64,000 bases of DNA from assembly GCF_014174165.1 (NCBI RefSeq), contig NZ_JABEQN010000005.1:169317-233316 (forward strand), given 5' to 3'. A program made the position numbers and the translations under genes. Of this stretch, positions 26,299 through 33,796 are shown in pieces. This DNA is from Gluconacetobacter dulcium. Lineage in GTDB: Bacteria > Pseudomonadota > Alphaproteobacteria > Acetobacterales > Acetobacteraceae. Below the pieces are notes generated by a model that was given only the letters and a program-made list of their open reading frames with translations, was not told the origin of the DNA and made no database searches. The stretch's first letter is position 1. The number at the start of each line of letters is the position of its first letter.

Positions 26299-27406
26299 CG
26301 CCATCCTCCTTCTTGCGGTCCGTCCCGTCTTCGGCACGCTGTTCGTCGGCCTGGCGGCGAATGGCGCGGATAATTTCCAGCTCACTCTGGAAATCGACGT
26401 AATGCGGAAGCTTGAGATGCTCCACGAAGCCAGTCGCCTGGATATTGTCGCAATGCGACAGCACGAATTCCGGGTCCTGCGCCGGGCTGCCGGTCGCCTC
26501 GCCCAGTTCGTCGGCGCGCAGGGCGCGTTCCACCAGCGCCATCGACATGGCGCGCCGGTCGGCATGGCCCACGCTCAGCCCATACCCGCGCGTGAATTGC
26601 GGCGGCACGGTCTTGGACCCGGTGAACTGGTTCACCATCTGGCATTCGGTCACGACGATGTCGCCGATCTCGATGGCGAAGCCCAGTTCGGGCGGCACGA
26701 CCGAAACCGCGACCTCGCCCATGCGCAACTCGCCCACGAACGGGTGCGTGTTGCCGTAGCCGCGCTGGGTCGAATAGGCCAGCGAGAGCAGAAACCCCTC
26801 GTCGCCCCGCGCCAGGGCCTGGAGCCGGATCGGCCGGGAGGCCGGAAAATCCAGCGGCATCGTGGTCAGGTCGGCCGGCGGGGCGTCGTGCCCGGCGGCG
26901 GGAATGGCCTCCAGCAGCGTCTCGCCCCCCAGAATGCCCATCGCGCCGGGCAGCGGGGCAACGGGCTCGGCCGCCACCGGGGCGGGCGCGGATTCGGACT
27001 CGGGCGCCGTCTCCCCGGTATCGAACAGCCGGTGCGAATAATCGGCGGTCGGACCCAGCCGCTGCCCGCCGAGCACATCCTTGAAGATCGCCGACACCCG
27101 GCGCTGGACGCGCATCGCCGTGGTATCGATCGGCCGGGCATCGACCAGGCGCGGCTGGGTGGCCCGGTACGACCGCAGCAGGAAGGCGGCTTCAACCAGG
27201 TCGCCCTCGGCCTGCAACAGCGCCCGCGCGGCGAGGTCGGGGTCATAGAGCGCGCCTTCGGCCATCACGCGGTCGATGGCCCGGCCGAAGCTGGTGGTCG
27301 CCTGACGCAGCGTGCAGCCTTCGCCGTCGCCCCGCCGCCGGTCGGCGCGCCAGGCATGGGCGGCGGCGATCGCGTCCTCGCCGCCCTTGGTCGCGACAAA
27401 TGCCAT
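26285..27406 (-). CDS. phnI: C-P lyase core subunit PhnI
   Basis: 373 residues from ATG 27406, with GGAGG about nine bases upstream overlapping the end of phnH; E. coli PhnI has 354. The N terminus MAFVATKGGEDAIAAAH and the later segments LAYSTQRGYGNTHPFVGELRMGEV and VNQFTGSKTVPPQFTRGYGLSVGHADRRAMSMALVERAL are characteristic. PhnI is the nucleosidase subunit that with G, H and L swaps adenine of ATP for the phosphonate. A proline/alanine-rich stretch around residues 133-150 is a small insertion. The 3' end overlaps the phnJ start. Confidence 0.95.
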   Translation of the reverse strand: MAFVATKGGEDAIAAAHAWRADRRRGDGEGCTLRQATTSFGRAIDRVMAEGALYDPDLAARALLQAEGDLVEAAFLLRSYRATQPRLVDARPIDTTAMRVQRRVSAIFKDVLGGQRLGPTADYSHRLFDTGETAPESESAPAPVAAEPVAPLPGAMGILGGETLLEAIPAAGHDAPPADLTTMPLDFPASRPIRLQALARGDEGFLLSLAYSTQRGYGNTHPFVGELRMGEVAVSVVPPELGFAIEIGDIVVTECQMVNQFTGSKTVPPQFTRGYGLSVGHADRRAMSMALVERALRADELGEATGSPAQDPEFVLSHCDNIQATGFVEHLKLPHYVDFQSELEIIRAIRRQADEQRAEDGTDRKKEDGDDRV

Positions 27407-27408
27407 GG

Positions 27409-27990
27409 TCAGGCCTCCGTGATGCAGGTGCTGCGCGGCAGGCCGACGATCTCGGCGCCGCACAGAAGAAACACATCGACCCCGCGCGGAAACAGCGCAC
27501 CCTGCTGCTGCCATTCCGCCACGAACGCGGCATCCAGGGTGGGGGCAATGGTCTGGGTATGCGCAATGCCCGGCCCCGACAGCGTCAGCGGCGCGCCGTC
27601 GGTCAAGGATGCGATGTCGAGCAGCAGGGTGGCGCTTGCCTCCGGCGCATCGAACGTGCCCTGGCGCAGCGACGCCAGCACGGGCCGGGCGGAACCATGG
27701 GCCGGCCCGGCCAGCACGAACGCCGCCGCCTCGGCCGGGGCCGCGGGCGCGCCGGTATGGAATGTCAGCCACGCCGCCGTATCGCGGTCGGCCTCGGGCA
27801 GCGCGACCGGCGTGGTCGCGTCCACCAGCGTCAGCAGCGTGATGGCGGCGGCCGGGGAAAGGCTGCCCGGCACCTGCGCCAGCCGTGGCAGGCCGTAGCG
27901 TCGGCCAGGATGGGCAATAGCGTCGAGAATGGCGCGGAAGGTGGCCTGGGCCATGTGCGAATCCGCAAGGCCCGGAAGAAGAACAGACAT
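27409..27990 (-). CDS. phnH: C-P lyase core subunit PhnH
   Basis: 193 residues. The start MSVLLPGLADSHMAQATFRAILDAIAHPGR and the internal SGPGIAHTQTIAP segment are typical of PhnH, the homodimeric core subunit of the PhnG2H2I2J2 complex. The ATG shares one base with the phnG stop (TGATG), and phnI starts three bases after the stop. Confidence 0.93.
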   Translation of the reverse strand: MSVLLPGLADSHMAQATFRAILDAIAHPGRRYGLPRLAQVPGSLSPAAAITLLTLVDATTPVALPEADRDTAAWLTFHTGAPAAPAEAAAFVLAGPAHGSARPVLASLRQGTFDAPEASATLLLDIASLTDGAPLTLSGPGIAHTQTIAPTLDAAFVAEWQQQGALFPRGVDVFLLCGAEIVGLPRSTCITEA

Positions 27991-28445
27991 CAGCGCCCCG
28001 TTGCCATGGTAAAGAAGCGGACTTCCGTGCCGGCGGCGCGGGCTTCGATCGCCGCGCGCCGCCGCGTCTCGATCGCGGCCAGCGGATCGACGACCGAGGC
28101 CATCAGCGCCGCATGGCGGGTGTCGGACTGAAGCGCCGCATCCAGCCGGGCGATGGCGACGGCGCGGGCTTCGTCGCGGCCCAGCACATAGGCGTGGCCG
28201 GTATGGCCCTCGTCATCGACGATGCTGGCGCGGGTCAGCGTCGCCTCGATCAGGTTGAAGCCCTCGCCCTCCGCGCCGACGCGCCCCCGCACCATCGTCA
28301 GCCCGATTTCGGGCTGACGGAGATGAACGAACGACGGCAGCGGGTCGGTTTGCGAAAGATGCCGGTGCAGAAGCCCGGCGTCGGCACGGGCGAGAATGCC
28401 GAGCCAGGACTGGCGCGCGGAATGCGCGGATGAATCAGCGGTCAT
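27990..28445 (-). CDS. phnG: C-P lyase core subunit PhnG
   Basis: 151 residues from ATG 28445 (MTADSSAHSARQSWLGILARAD), preceded by GAGG five bases upstream; E. coli PhnG has 150. RQPEIGLTMVRGRVGAEGEGFNLIEATLTRASI and GHAYVLGRDEARAVAIARLDA are the conserved PhnG core. First gene of the C-P lyase operon, divergent from a TonB-dependent receptor gene across a 286-base AT-rich control region. Confidence 0.93.
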   Translation of the reverse strand: MTADSSAHSARQSWLGILARADAGLLHRHLSQTDPLPSFVHLRQPEIGLTMVRGRVGAEGEGFNLIEATLTRASIVDDEGHTGHAYVLGRDEARAVAIARLDAALQSDTRHAALMASVVDPLAAIETRRRAAIEARAAGTEVRFFTMATGR

Positions 28446-28568
28446 CGTGACCTCACGAAAAGCAGGTGCATGCCAGATGGCACGCAAAAAAATGGATCGG
28501 GTGTGAGGCCAATAAAACAGAACAAATGCCGGATTAAATAATTAAACTTATGTGAAAGAAGAGAGATT

Positions 28569-28605
28569 AGACAACATGCTCTTGTTGTCCGCAATAGACA
28601 ACAAG
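28569..28605. promoter_or_regulatory. Three alternating GACAACA half-sites between phnG and the TonB receptor gene
   Basis: GACAACA at 28570-28576, its reverse complement TGTTGTC at 28583-28589, and GACAACA again at 28597-28603. The second and third form a perfect 9-bp inverted repeat, CTTGTTGTC (28581-28589) and GACAACAAG (28597-28605). AGACA is shared with the half-site of the phnF palindrome. The region is unusually AT-rich for this genome. Candidate bidirectional operator. Confidence 0.6.
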
Positions 28606-28642
28606 GGAGATTTATATAGTAATAAATCCATATTAACAAAAG

Positions 28643-28662
28643 CTTCATGCACAACTTCATGC
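28643..28662. promoter_or_regulatory. Direct repeat CTTCATGC, 12-base period
   Basis: CTTCATGC at 28643-28650 and 28655-28662, separated by ACAA. This resembles a response-regulator direct repeat, but it has a 12-base period rather than the 11 of a Pho box. It lies about 70 bases upstream of the TonB receptor start. Confidence 0.4.
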
Positions 28663-28731
28663 GCCCACGTATTTTCCGGTCGGTCCAAATCGAAATCCTT
28701 TCATTTATTACGTTATATATGGAGAGTTCTG

Positions 28732-31458
28732 ATGCGCAGGGCCGTGTTTATGTTGGTCGCGACGTCTGCTTGTACACCTCTGCCATTGATGATCGGGGCG
28801 GCACGCGCGGCCACGCCCGCAACGGCATCACCCGCCCTGTCCGCGCCGTCGCCGGGCAAGGCGGCGGCGAAGGCGCGCGGCCGGCACCACGCTGCCCGCC
28901 CGGTGGCGGCATCGGCATCGGCGGCGGCGCCCCGTCCGGTCGCATCCGGCCATGCCGCCGCACCGGCGGCGCGCGGCGCGGTTGCCAACGCGGCCGACCG
29001 CTATGTCGCCCCGCCCCCGGCCAGGGACGAGCAGGTGATCGTCACCGGCACGCGTGCCTCCAACGTACGGGCACGCGAGAGCATCAGCCCGGTGGTGGTC
29101 CTGTCGGGAAAAACCCTGACGCAGTCAGGGTTCCTCAACCTGTCGGACGCGCTGACGCGCACCTACCCGTCGATCGAGGTCACGCCGCGCGGGCATAATA
29201 CCAACGCCCTGACCTCGTTCGTCGAAATGCGCGGCCTCGGCCCCAACGAGGTCCTGGTGCTGGTCGATGGCAAGCGCCGCCACGGCACGGCCAACATCGT
29301 GCAGAAGGCGGGTCCGGAATTCGCCGCCTCCTCGGTCGATCTGAACATGATCCCCGCGAACATGATCGACCATATCGAGGTCCTGGAAGACGGCGCCGCG
29401 GCGATGTACGGGTCGGACGCCATCGCCGGCGTCGTCAACATCATCACCAAGAAGCAGGATCACGGGCTGACGCTGAGCAGCCAGACGGGCGCCAATGCCT
29501 ATAGCGGCGATGGCTGGCAGTATCAGTTCGCCGCCGATGGCGGGTTGAAGCTGGGCCATGACGGCTTCATCCATCTCAGCGGCCAGATGTACCATAGCGA
29601 CCATATGGTGGCCTATTCGCCCGATCACGGCATGCTGGGTTACTGGCCGGCCGGCGCCGATACCTCCGGCTACTATGCCGGCGTGGTGCCGGGCGCGAAG
29701 GCGAATACCGGCAAGGTCAACAACTACACCAACACGCCCGAGGAAACGCGCGAGAATCTCGGCATCGATTTCGAAAAGCCGCTGACGGACAACATCTCCC
29801 TCTACGGCCAGATCGTCTATGCCCACCGCCATGCCGAGATCCTGGAAGGCTACGAATACCCCGATCTCGACTGGGCGCCCGGCGCCGTGAACATGTATCC
29901 CAACGGCGTGGAGCCGATCACCCAGATCGACGAGAACGACTATTCCGCCACCATGGGCCTCAAGGGCGGCCATCTCTTCGGCTTCGACTGGGATCTGTCC
30001 TCGACCTGGGGCGCGGATTCCGATCGGATTTCGGAAAAAAGCTCGGTCAATCTCGGCATGTTCGCGTCGAACTGCAACGCGACCGACACGGCGTCTCCCC
30101 GCTATTCGGCCGATGGCTGCGGCTATTCGCCCAAGACATTCTGGGATTACACCGAAAAAAGCGCCGAGTGGACCAACAATCTCGATTTCCGCCGCCAGTT
30201 CATGGTCGGGCATTCCTTCCCCATCGGGCTCTCCTTCGGCGCCGAACAGCGGTATGACGAATATCAACTCGTGTCCGGCAACCCCGATTCCTACCAGACA
30301 GGCGGCGCGGAAGGGCATGCCGGCATCCCGCCGCAGAGTGCGGGAAAATGGTCGCGTGATGTCTGGGCCGGGTATGTCGACGTCAACCTGCATCCGATGA
30401 AGCGCCTGCAGATCGACCTGGCCGGACGCTACGAATATTATACCGACACCCAGGATACCGAGACCGGAAAGATCTCGGCCCGCTATGATTTTTCCCGGCG
30501 CATCGCCATCCGTGGCACGATCAGCAACGGCTTCCGCGCACCCACCTTGCAGGAAGAACATTTCAGCCGCATGAATGTCTATACCGACAGCGTGCGCGGC
30601 CTGCTGCCGGTCAATTCCGCCGCCGCGAAGATCCTCGGCGCGTCGCCGCTCAAGCCCGAGCGTTCGACCAGCATCAGCGCCGGCATCGTCACCGAACCGG
30701 TCGACGGTTTCCATGTCGAGGCCGATGTCTACCAGATCAACCTGCGCGACCGCTTCGTGCAGGGCGGAACGGTGTCCGGCGTCACCGCGCTGGAAGCGAT
30801 CGAGAATTTCGGTTTCGCCATCCCGGCCGCCGCCACCAAGGTGTCGGATTTCAACGCCTATTACCTGTCCAACGGTGCGAGCACCCGTACGCAGGGCCTG
30901 GACATCAAGGCCGATTACACATTCAGGTTCCACGAATACGGCGATCTGAACCTGAGCATGGCGCTGAACCTGAACCGCACCCGCCTGCACCATAACGGCC
31001 TGTCGTCCCTGGGCAAGCCGCTGTTGAACGACCAGGCGATCGGCTATCTGACGACCGCCTACCCGCGCAGCAAGATCATCCTCGATGCCCGCTGGAATGT
31101 CGGCCGGTGGGATATCAATCTGCGGCAGACCCGCTACGGCCAGACCACCGACATGCTGGAATATCAGGACTGGACACCGGCTTCGGCGACCTGCGCGGGC
31201 GGCGGCGCCCTGCGCTATTCCAGCACCTGCTTCGCGCCGTTCAACAACACGCCGCGGTGGCTGACCGACCTGCAGGTCGGTTACCAGATCAACCAGCACC
31301 TGCATGTGGCCATCGGCGCCAACAACATCTTCAACATCCGGCCGCGAAAGGTCCCGCAGGAACTCAAGGTCGCCGAAGGCAGCCAGTACGATCAGGATTC
31401 GGTCCAGGTTCCGATCACCGGCGGATATTATTTCGGGCGGCTGGACGCCCGTTTCTAA
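28732..31458 (+). CDS. TonB-dependent outer-membrane receptor linked to phosphonate locus
   Basis: 908 residues from ATG 28732, with GGAGAG seven bases upstream; the open frame before it is not needed. A signal peptide (about residues 1-26, ending ARA|ATP) is followed by an alanine/proline-rich linker to about residue 95. The plug domain comes next (about 98-230: EQVIVTGTRASNVRARESISPVVVLSG, VEVLEDGAAAMYGSDAIAGVVNIITKK-type sequence), then a 22-strand beta-barrel ending in the terminal aromatic LDARF needed for outer-membrane assembly. It would take up a ligand across the outer membrane using TonB energy. It is divergent from the phnG operon and followed by a hexapeptide acyltransferase of a phosphonate-associated family. 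This suggests, but does not prove, a phosphonate-related ligand. Confidence 0.9.
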   Translation: MRRAVFMLVATSACTPLPLMIGAARAATPATASPALSAPSPGKAAAKARGRHHAARPVAASASAAAPRPVASGHAAAPAARGAVANAADRYVAPPPARDEQVIVTGTRASNVRARESISPVVVLSGKTLTQSGFLNLSDALTRTYPSIEVTPRGHNTNALTSFVEMRGLGPNEVLVLVDGKRRHGTANIVQKAGPEFAASSVDLNMIPANMIDHIEVLEDGAAAMYGSDAIAGVVNIITKKQDHGLTLSSQTGANAYSGDGWQYQFAADGGLKLGHDGFIHLSGQMYHSDHMVAYSPDHGMLGYWPAGADTSGYYAGVVPGAKANTGKVNNYTNTPEETRENLGIDFEKPLTDNISLYGQIVYAHRHAEILEGYEYPDLDWAPGAVNMYPNGVEPITQIDENDYSATMGLKGGHLFGFDWDLSSTWGADSDRISEKSSVNLGMFASNCNATDTASPRYSADGCGYSPKTFWDYTEKSAEWTNNLDFRRQFMVGHSFPIGLSFGAEQRYDEYQLVSGNPDSYQTGGAEGHAGIPPQSAGKWSRDVWAGYVDVNLHPMKRLQIDLAGRYEYYTDTQDTETGKISARYDFSRRIAIRGTISNGFRAPTLQEEHFSRMNVYTDSVRGLLPVNSAAAKILGASPLKPERSTSISAGIVTEPVDGFHVEADVYQINLRDRFVQGGTVSGVTALEAIENFGFAIPAAATKVSDFNAYYLSNGASTRTQGLDIKADYTFRFHEYGDLNLSMALNLNRTRLHHNGLSSLGKPLLNDQAIGYLTTAYPRSKIILDARWNVGRWDINLRQTRYGQTTDMLEYQDWTPASATCAGGGALRYSSTCFAPFNNTPRWLTDLQVGYQINQHLHVAIGANNIFNIRPRKVPQELKVAEGSQYDQDSVQVPITGGYYFGRLDARF

Positions 31459-31542
31459 AATCCGGCAGGCCGTCCGGCAGGCATCCACCCGCGCGGTGGC
31501 TGTCGCCGGCGGACTGGCGAAACAGGGAGGAGAGAAGAAAGC

Positions 31543-32187
31543 ATGACACAGGATTCCACGGTACGGCCCAAGATCGCGGAAACAATCGTCCATCCCACGG
31601 TCCGGCTCAGGCAGGCGGTCATCGGCCAGTATTGCGAGATCCTGGAAGGCGCGTTTCTCGAATATTGCACAATCGGCGATTTCTCCTATCTGGGCGAGCG
31701 CAGCACGGTCGCGGATGCCGAAATCGGAAAATTCTGCGCCATCGCGGCGGATGTGCGCATCGGTGCGCCCAACCATCCGATCGGCCGCCCGTCGATGCAT
31801 CGCTTCACCTATTGCCCGGAATATTACTGGCCCGAGGCCGAACGCGACCAGGAATTTTTTCGCCAGCGTCGCGAAAGCCGCGTGCATGTCGGCAACGATG
31901 TCTGGATCGGCCATGGCGTGGTGGTGCTGCCGGGCGTCACGATCGGCGACGGCGCGGTGCTGGCGGCCGGCGCCGTCGTCACCCGCGACGTTCCGTCCTA
32001 CACGATCGTCGGCGGCGTGCCGGCCCGCCCGATCCGCGAGCGTTTCAGCCGCGACATCGCGGCGAGGCTGGAGCGGATCGCCTGGTGGAACTGGCCGGCC
32101 GCCGTGATCATGGACCGCCTGGACAGCTTCCAGTCGGAAGACATGGAGGCTTTCTGCGCCCGGTGGGACGACGCAGCCGAAGCGTGA
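31543..32187 (+). CDS. Hexapeptide-repeat acyltransferase associated with phosphonate metabolism
   Basis: 214 residues. Left-handed beta-helix with hexapeptide repeats ([49 protein letters not shown] and later [38 protein letters not shown]). The overall layout resembles xenobiotic acetyltransferases, with the catalytic-type His in the GAPNHP segment. It matches the class described as phosphonate-metabolism hexapeptide transferases, usually found beside C-P lyase genes. It probably acetylates an amino-alkylphosphonate or detoxifies one, a role comparable to PhnO. Co-directional with the TonB receptor gene, 84 bases downstream. Confidence 0.87.
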   Translation: MTQDSTVRPKIAETIVHPTVRLRQAVIGQYCEILEGAFLEYCTIGDFSYLGERSTVADAEIGKFCAIAADVRIGAPNHPIGRPSMHRFTYCPEYYWPEAERDQEFFRQRRESRVHVGNDVWIGHGVVVLPGVTIGDGAVLAAGAVVTRDVPSYTIVGGVPARPIRERFSRDIAARLERIAWWNWPAAVIMDRLDSFQSEDMEAFCARWDDAAEA

Positions 32188-32236
32188 GCCCGTCTGTCCG
32201 TCCCGTAGTCGGCCTTCGGAAAAGGCGGCAGCGGCT

Positions 32237-33508
32237 TCAGCCCGCCAGCGCCTGTTCGATAATCGCCAGCCCCTCGTCGATTATGCTGTCCGGCGCGGTC
32301 AGGGGCACGAGAATGCGCACCGTCTCGCCCAGCACGCCGCAGGACAGCAGGATCAGTCCCCGTTCGGCGGCGCGGGCACAAATGATGCCGGCGCCACCTT
32401 TGCACGGTGTCCTGCCGTCGGCTTCCAGAATATCGAAACCGACCATCGCGCCGGGGCCGCGCGGCGCGCTGAACGGCACCAGCCCCGGCTTGCCGCGCAG
32501 CGCGTCCAGCCGGTCGCGGATACGGTCGCCGATCACGTTGGCGCGCTCCACCAGCCCTTCCTCGGCAATCACGTCCAGCACCGCCAGCCCGGCGGCGCAG
32601 GCCAGCGGCGCGCCGGCATAGGTGCCGCCCAGCCCGCCGGGGCCAACGGCGTCCATCAGGTCCGCGCGGCCGATCACGCCGGAGAGCGGCAGGCCGCCGC
32701 CCAGCGACTTGGCCACGCACACCAGATCGGGCGCCACGCCGGAAAGCTCGATGCCGAACAGCCTGCCGGTGCGGGCGAAACCGGTCTGCACCTCGTCGGC
32801 GATCAGCTTGATCCCGTGCGTGTCGCAGATGGCGCGCAGGGCGTGCAGCAATTCGGTAGGGGCGGGGCGGAAGCCGCCTTCGCCCTGCACGGGCTCGATG
32901 ATGATGGCGGCGACCTGCGCGGGGTCGATATCCGCCGCGAACAGCAGGGTCAGCGCGCGCAGGCTCTCGGCAACCGAAACGTCACCGGCCGGGAAGGGCA
33001 GGTGATAGACGCCGCCGGGCATGGTGCCGAACGGCGCCTTGTAGGGCTGCACCTTGCCCGTCAGGGCCGAGGCCAGCAGCGTGCGGCCGTGGAAGCCGCC
33101 GGTAAAAGCAACCACGCCGTTGCGGCCGGTGGCGGCGCGGGCGATCTTCACCGCGTTCTCGGTGGCTTCGGCACCGGTCGTGAACAGGATGGTCTTGGCC
33201 GGGCCGGGGAAGGGCGCCAGCGCATTCAACCGTTCGGCCAGCGCGATATAGGATTCGTAGGGCGCGACCTGGAACGCGGTATGGGTGAACAGGTCGAGCT
33301 GCCGCCGCACCGCCGCCATCACCTTCGGGTGACGGTGGCCGACATTCAGCACCGCGATGCCGCCGGCGAAATCGACATAGCGCCGGCCCTCGACATCCCA
33401 CAATTCGGCATTGTCCGCGCGGGCGGCATGGATGGTGGTGGCCGAGCCGACGCCGCGCGGCACCGCCGCCTCGCGCCGCGCCTGAAGGGCGGAATTGGTG
33501 GATGACAT
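32237..33508 (-). CDS. gabT: Class III aminotransferase, 4-aminobutyrate aminotransferase-like
   Basis: 423 residues from ATG 33508 (MSSTNSALQARREAAVPRGVG); the longer frame reaching 33655 is probably not translated. Motifs: FTTGAEATENAVKIAR, GGFHGRTLLASALTGK, IIEPVQGEGGF, IADEVQTGFARTG and the PLP lysine in CVAKSLGGGLPLSG (about residue 265). The ALTGKVQPYKAPFGTMPGGVYHLPFP stretch is typical of GabT. It transfers the amino group of 4-aminobutyrate to 2-oxoglutarate. No succinate-semialdehyde dehydrogenase is adjacent; the neighbourhood is the phosphonate locus, so an omega-amino substrate other than GABA is possible. Confidence 0.85.
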   Translation of the reverse strand: MSSTNSALQARREAAVPRGVGSATTIHAARADNAELWDVEGRRYVDFAGGIAVLNVGHRHPKVMAAVRRQLDLFTHTAFQVAPYESYIALAERLNALAPFPGPAKTILFTTGAEATENAVKIARAATGRNGVVAFTGGFHGRTLLASALTGKVQPYKAPFGTMPGGVYHLPFPAGDVSVAESLRALTLLFAADIDPAQVAAIIIEPVQGEGGFRPAPTELLHALRAICDTHGIKLIADEVQTGFARTGRLFGIELSGVAPDLVCVAKSLGGGLPLSGVIGRADLMDAVGPGGLGGTYAGAPLACAAGLAVLDVIAEEGLVERANVIGDRIRDRLDALRGKPGLVPFSAPRGPGAMVGFDILEADGRTPCKGGAGIICARAAERGLILLSCGVLGETVRILVPLTAPDSIIDEGLAIIEQALAG

Positions 33509-33668
33509 GGTCGCCTGTCCTCGTTGTCTGAAAGGCTTGGGTCTGAAGGCTCGGGTCCGGAGGGCCTGGTCGCAGGCGAAGGGGGGCTGCCGACGCCGTA
33601 CCGTGGGCGCTTGTATCGCCCGTTCCCCCGTCGCGGGAGACGCCTTGTCGGTCATCGGTGGTGCCTTT

Positions 33669-33686
33669 CTGTCACCATCCTGTCAT
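33669..33686. promoter_or_regulatory. Pho-box-like direct repeat
   Basis: CTGTCAC-CATC-CTGTCAT: two 7-base repeats separated by 4 bases, one mismatch from the CTGTCAT-N4-CTGTCAT PhoB consensus. It lies between the divergent aminotransferase (start 33508) and antiporter (start 33797) genes, beside the phosphonate locus. Phosphate-starvation control is plausible. Confidence 0.6.
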
Positions 33687-33796
33687 GGCGGTTCAGGTGG
33701 CCAGCCTCTGGGGGGCTGTGTATGGTGCGCCCTCTTCGGACCGGGGGTGGTGCCTGCCTCGCGCGCCGAAAGGGGGGAACGAGTCCAAGACCGCCC

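Noticed and set aside
29125..31914. 929-residue minus-strand frame opposite the TonB receptor
   Set aside because: The plus-strand product has a complete signal, plug and barrel; the minus frame has no family features.
32237..33508. Class III aminotransferase as the phosphonate enzyme PbfA
   Set aside because: Motifs fit GabT better and there is no phosphonate-specific signature I can identify.
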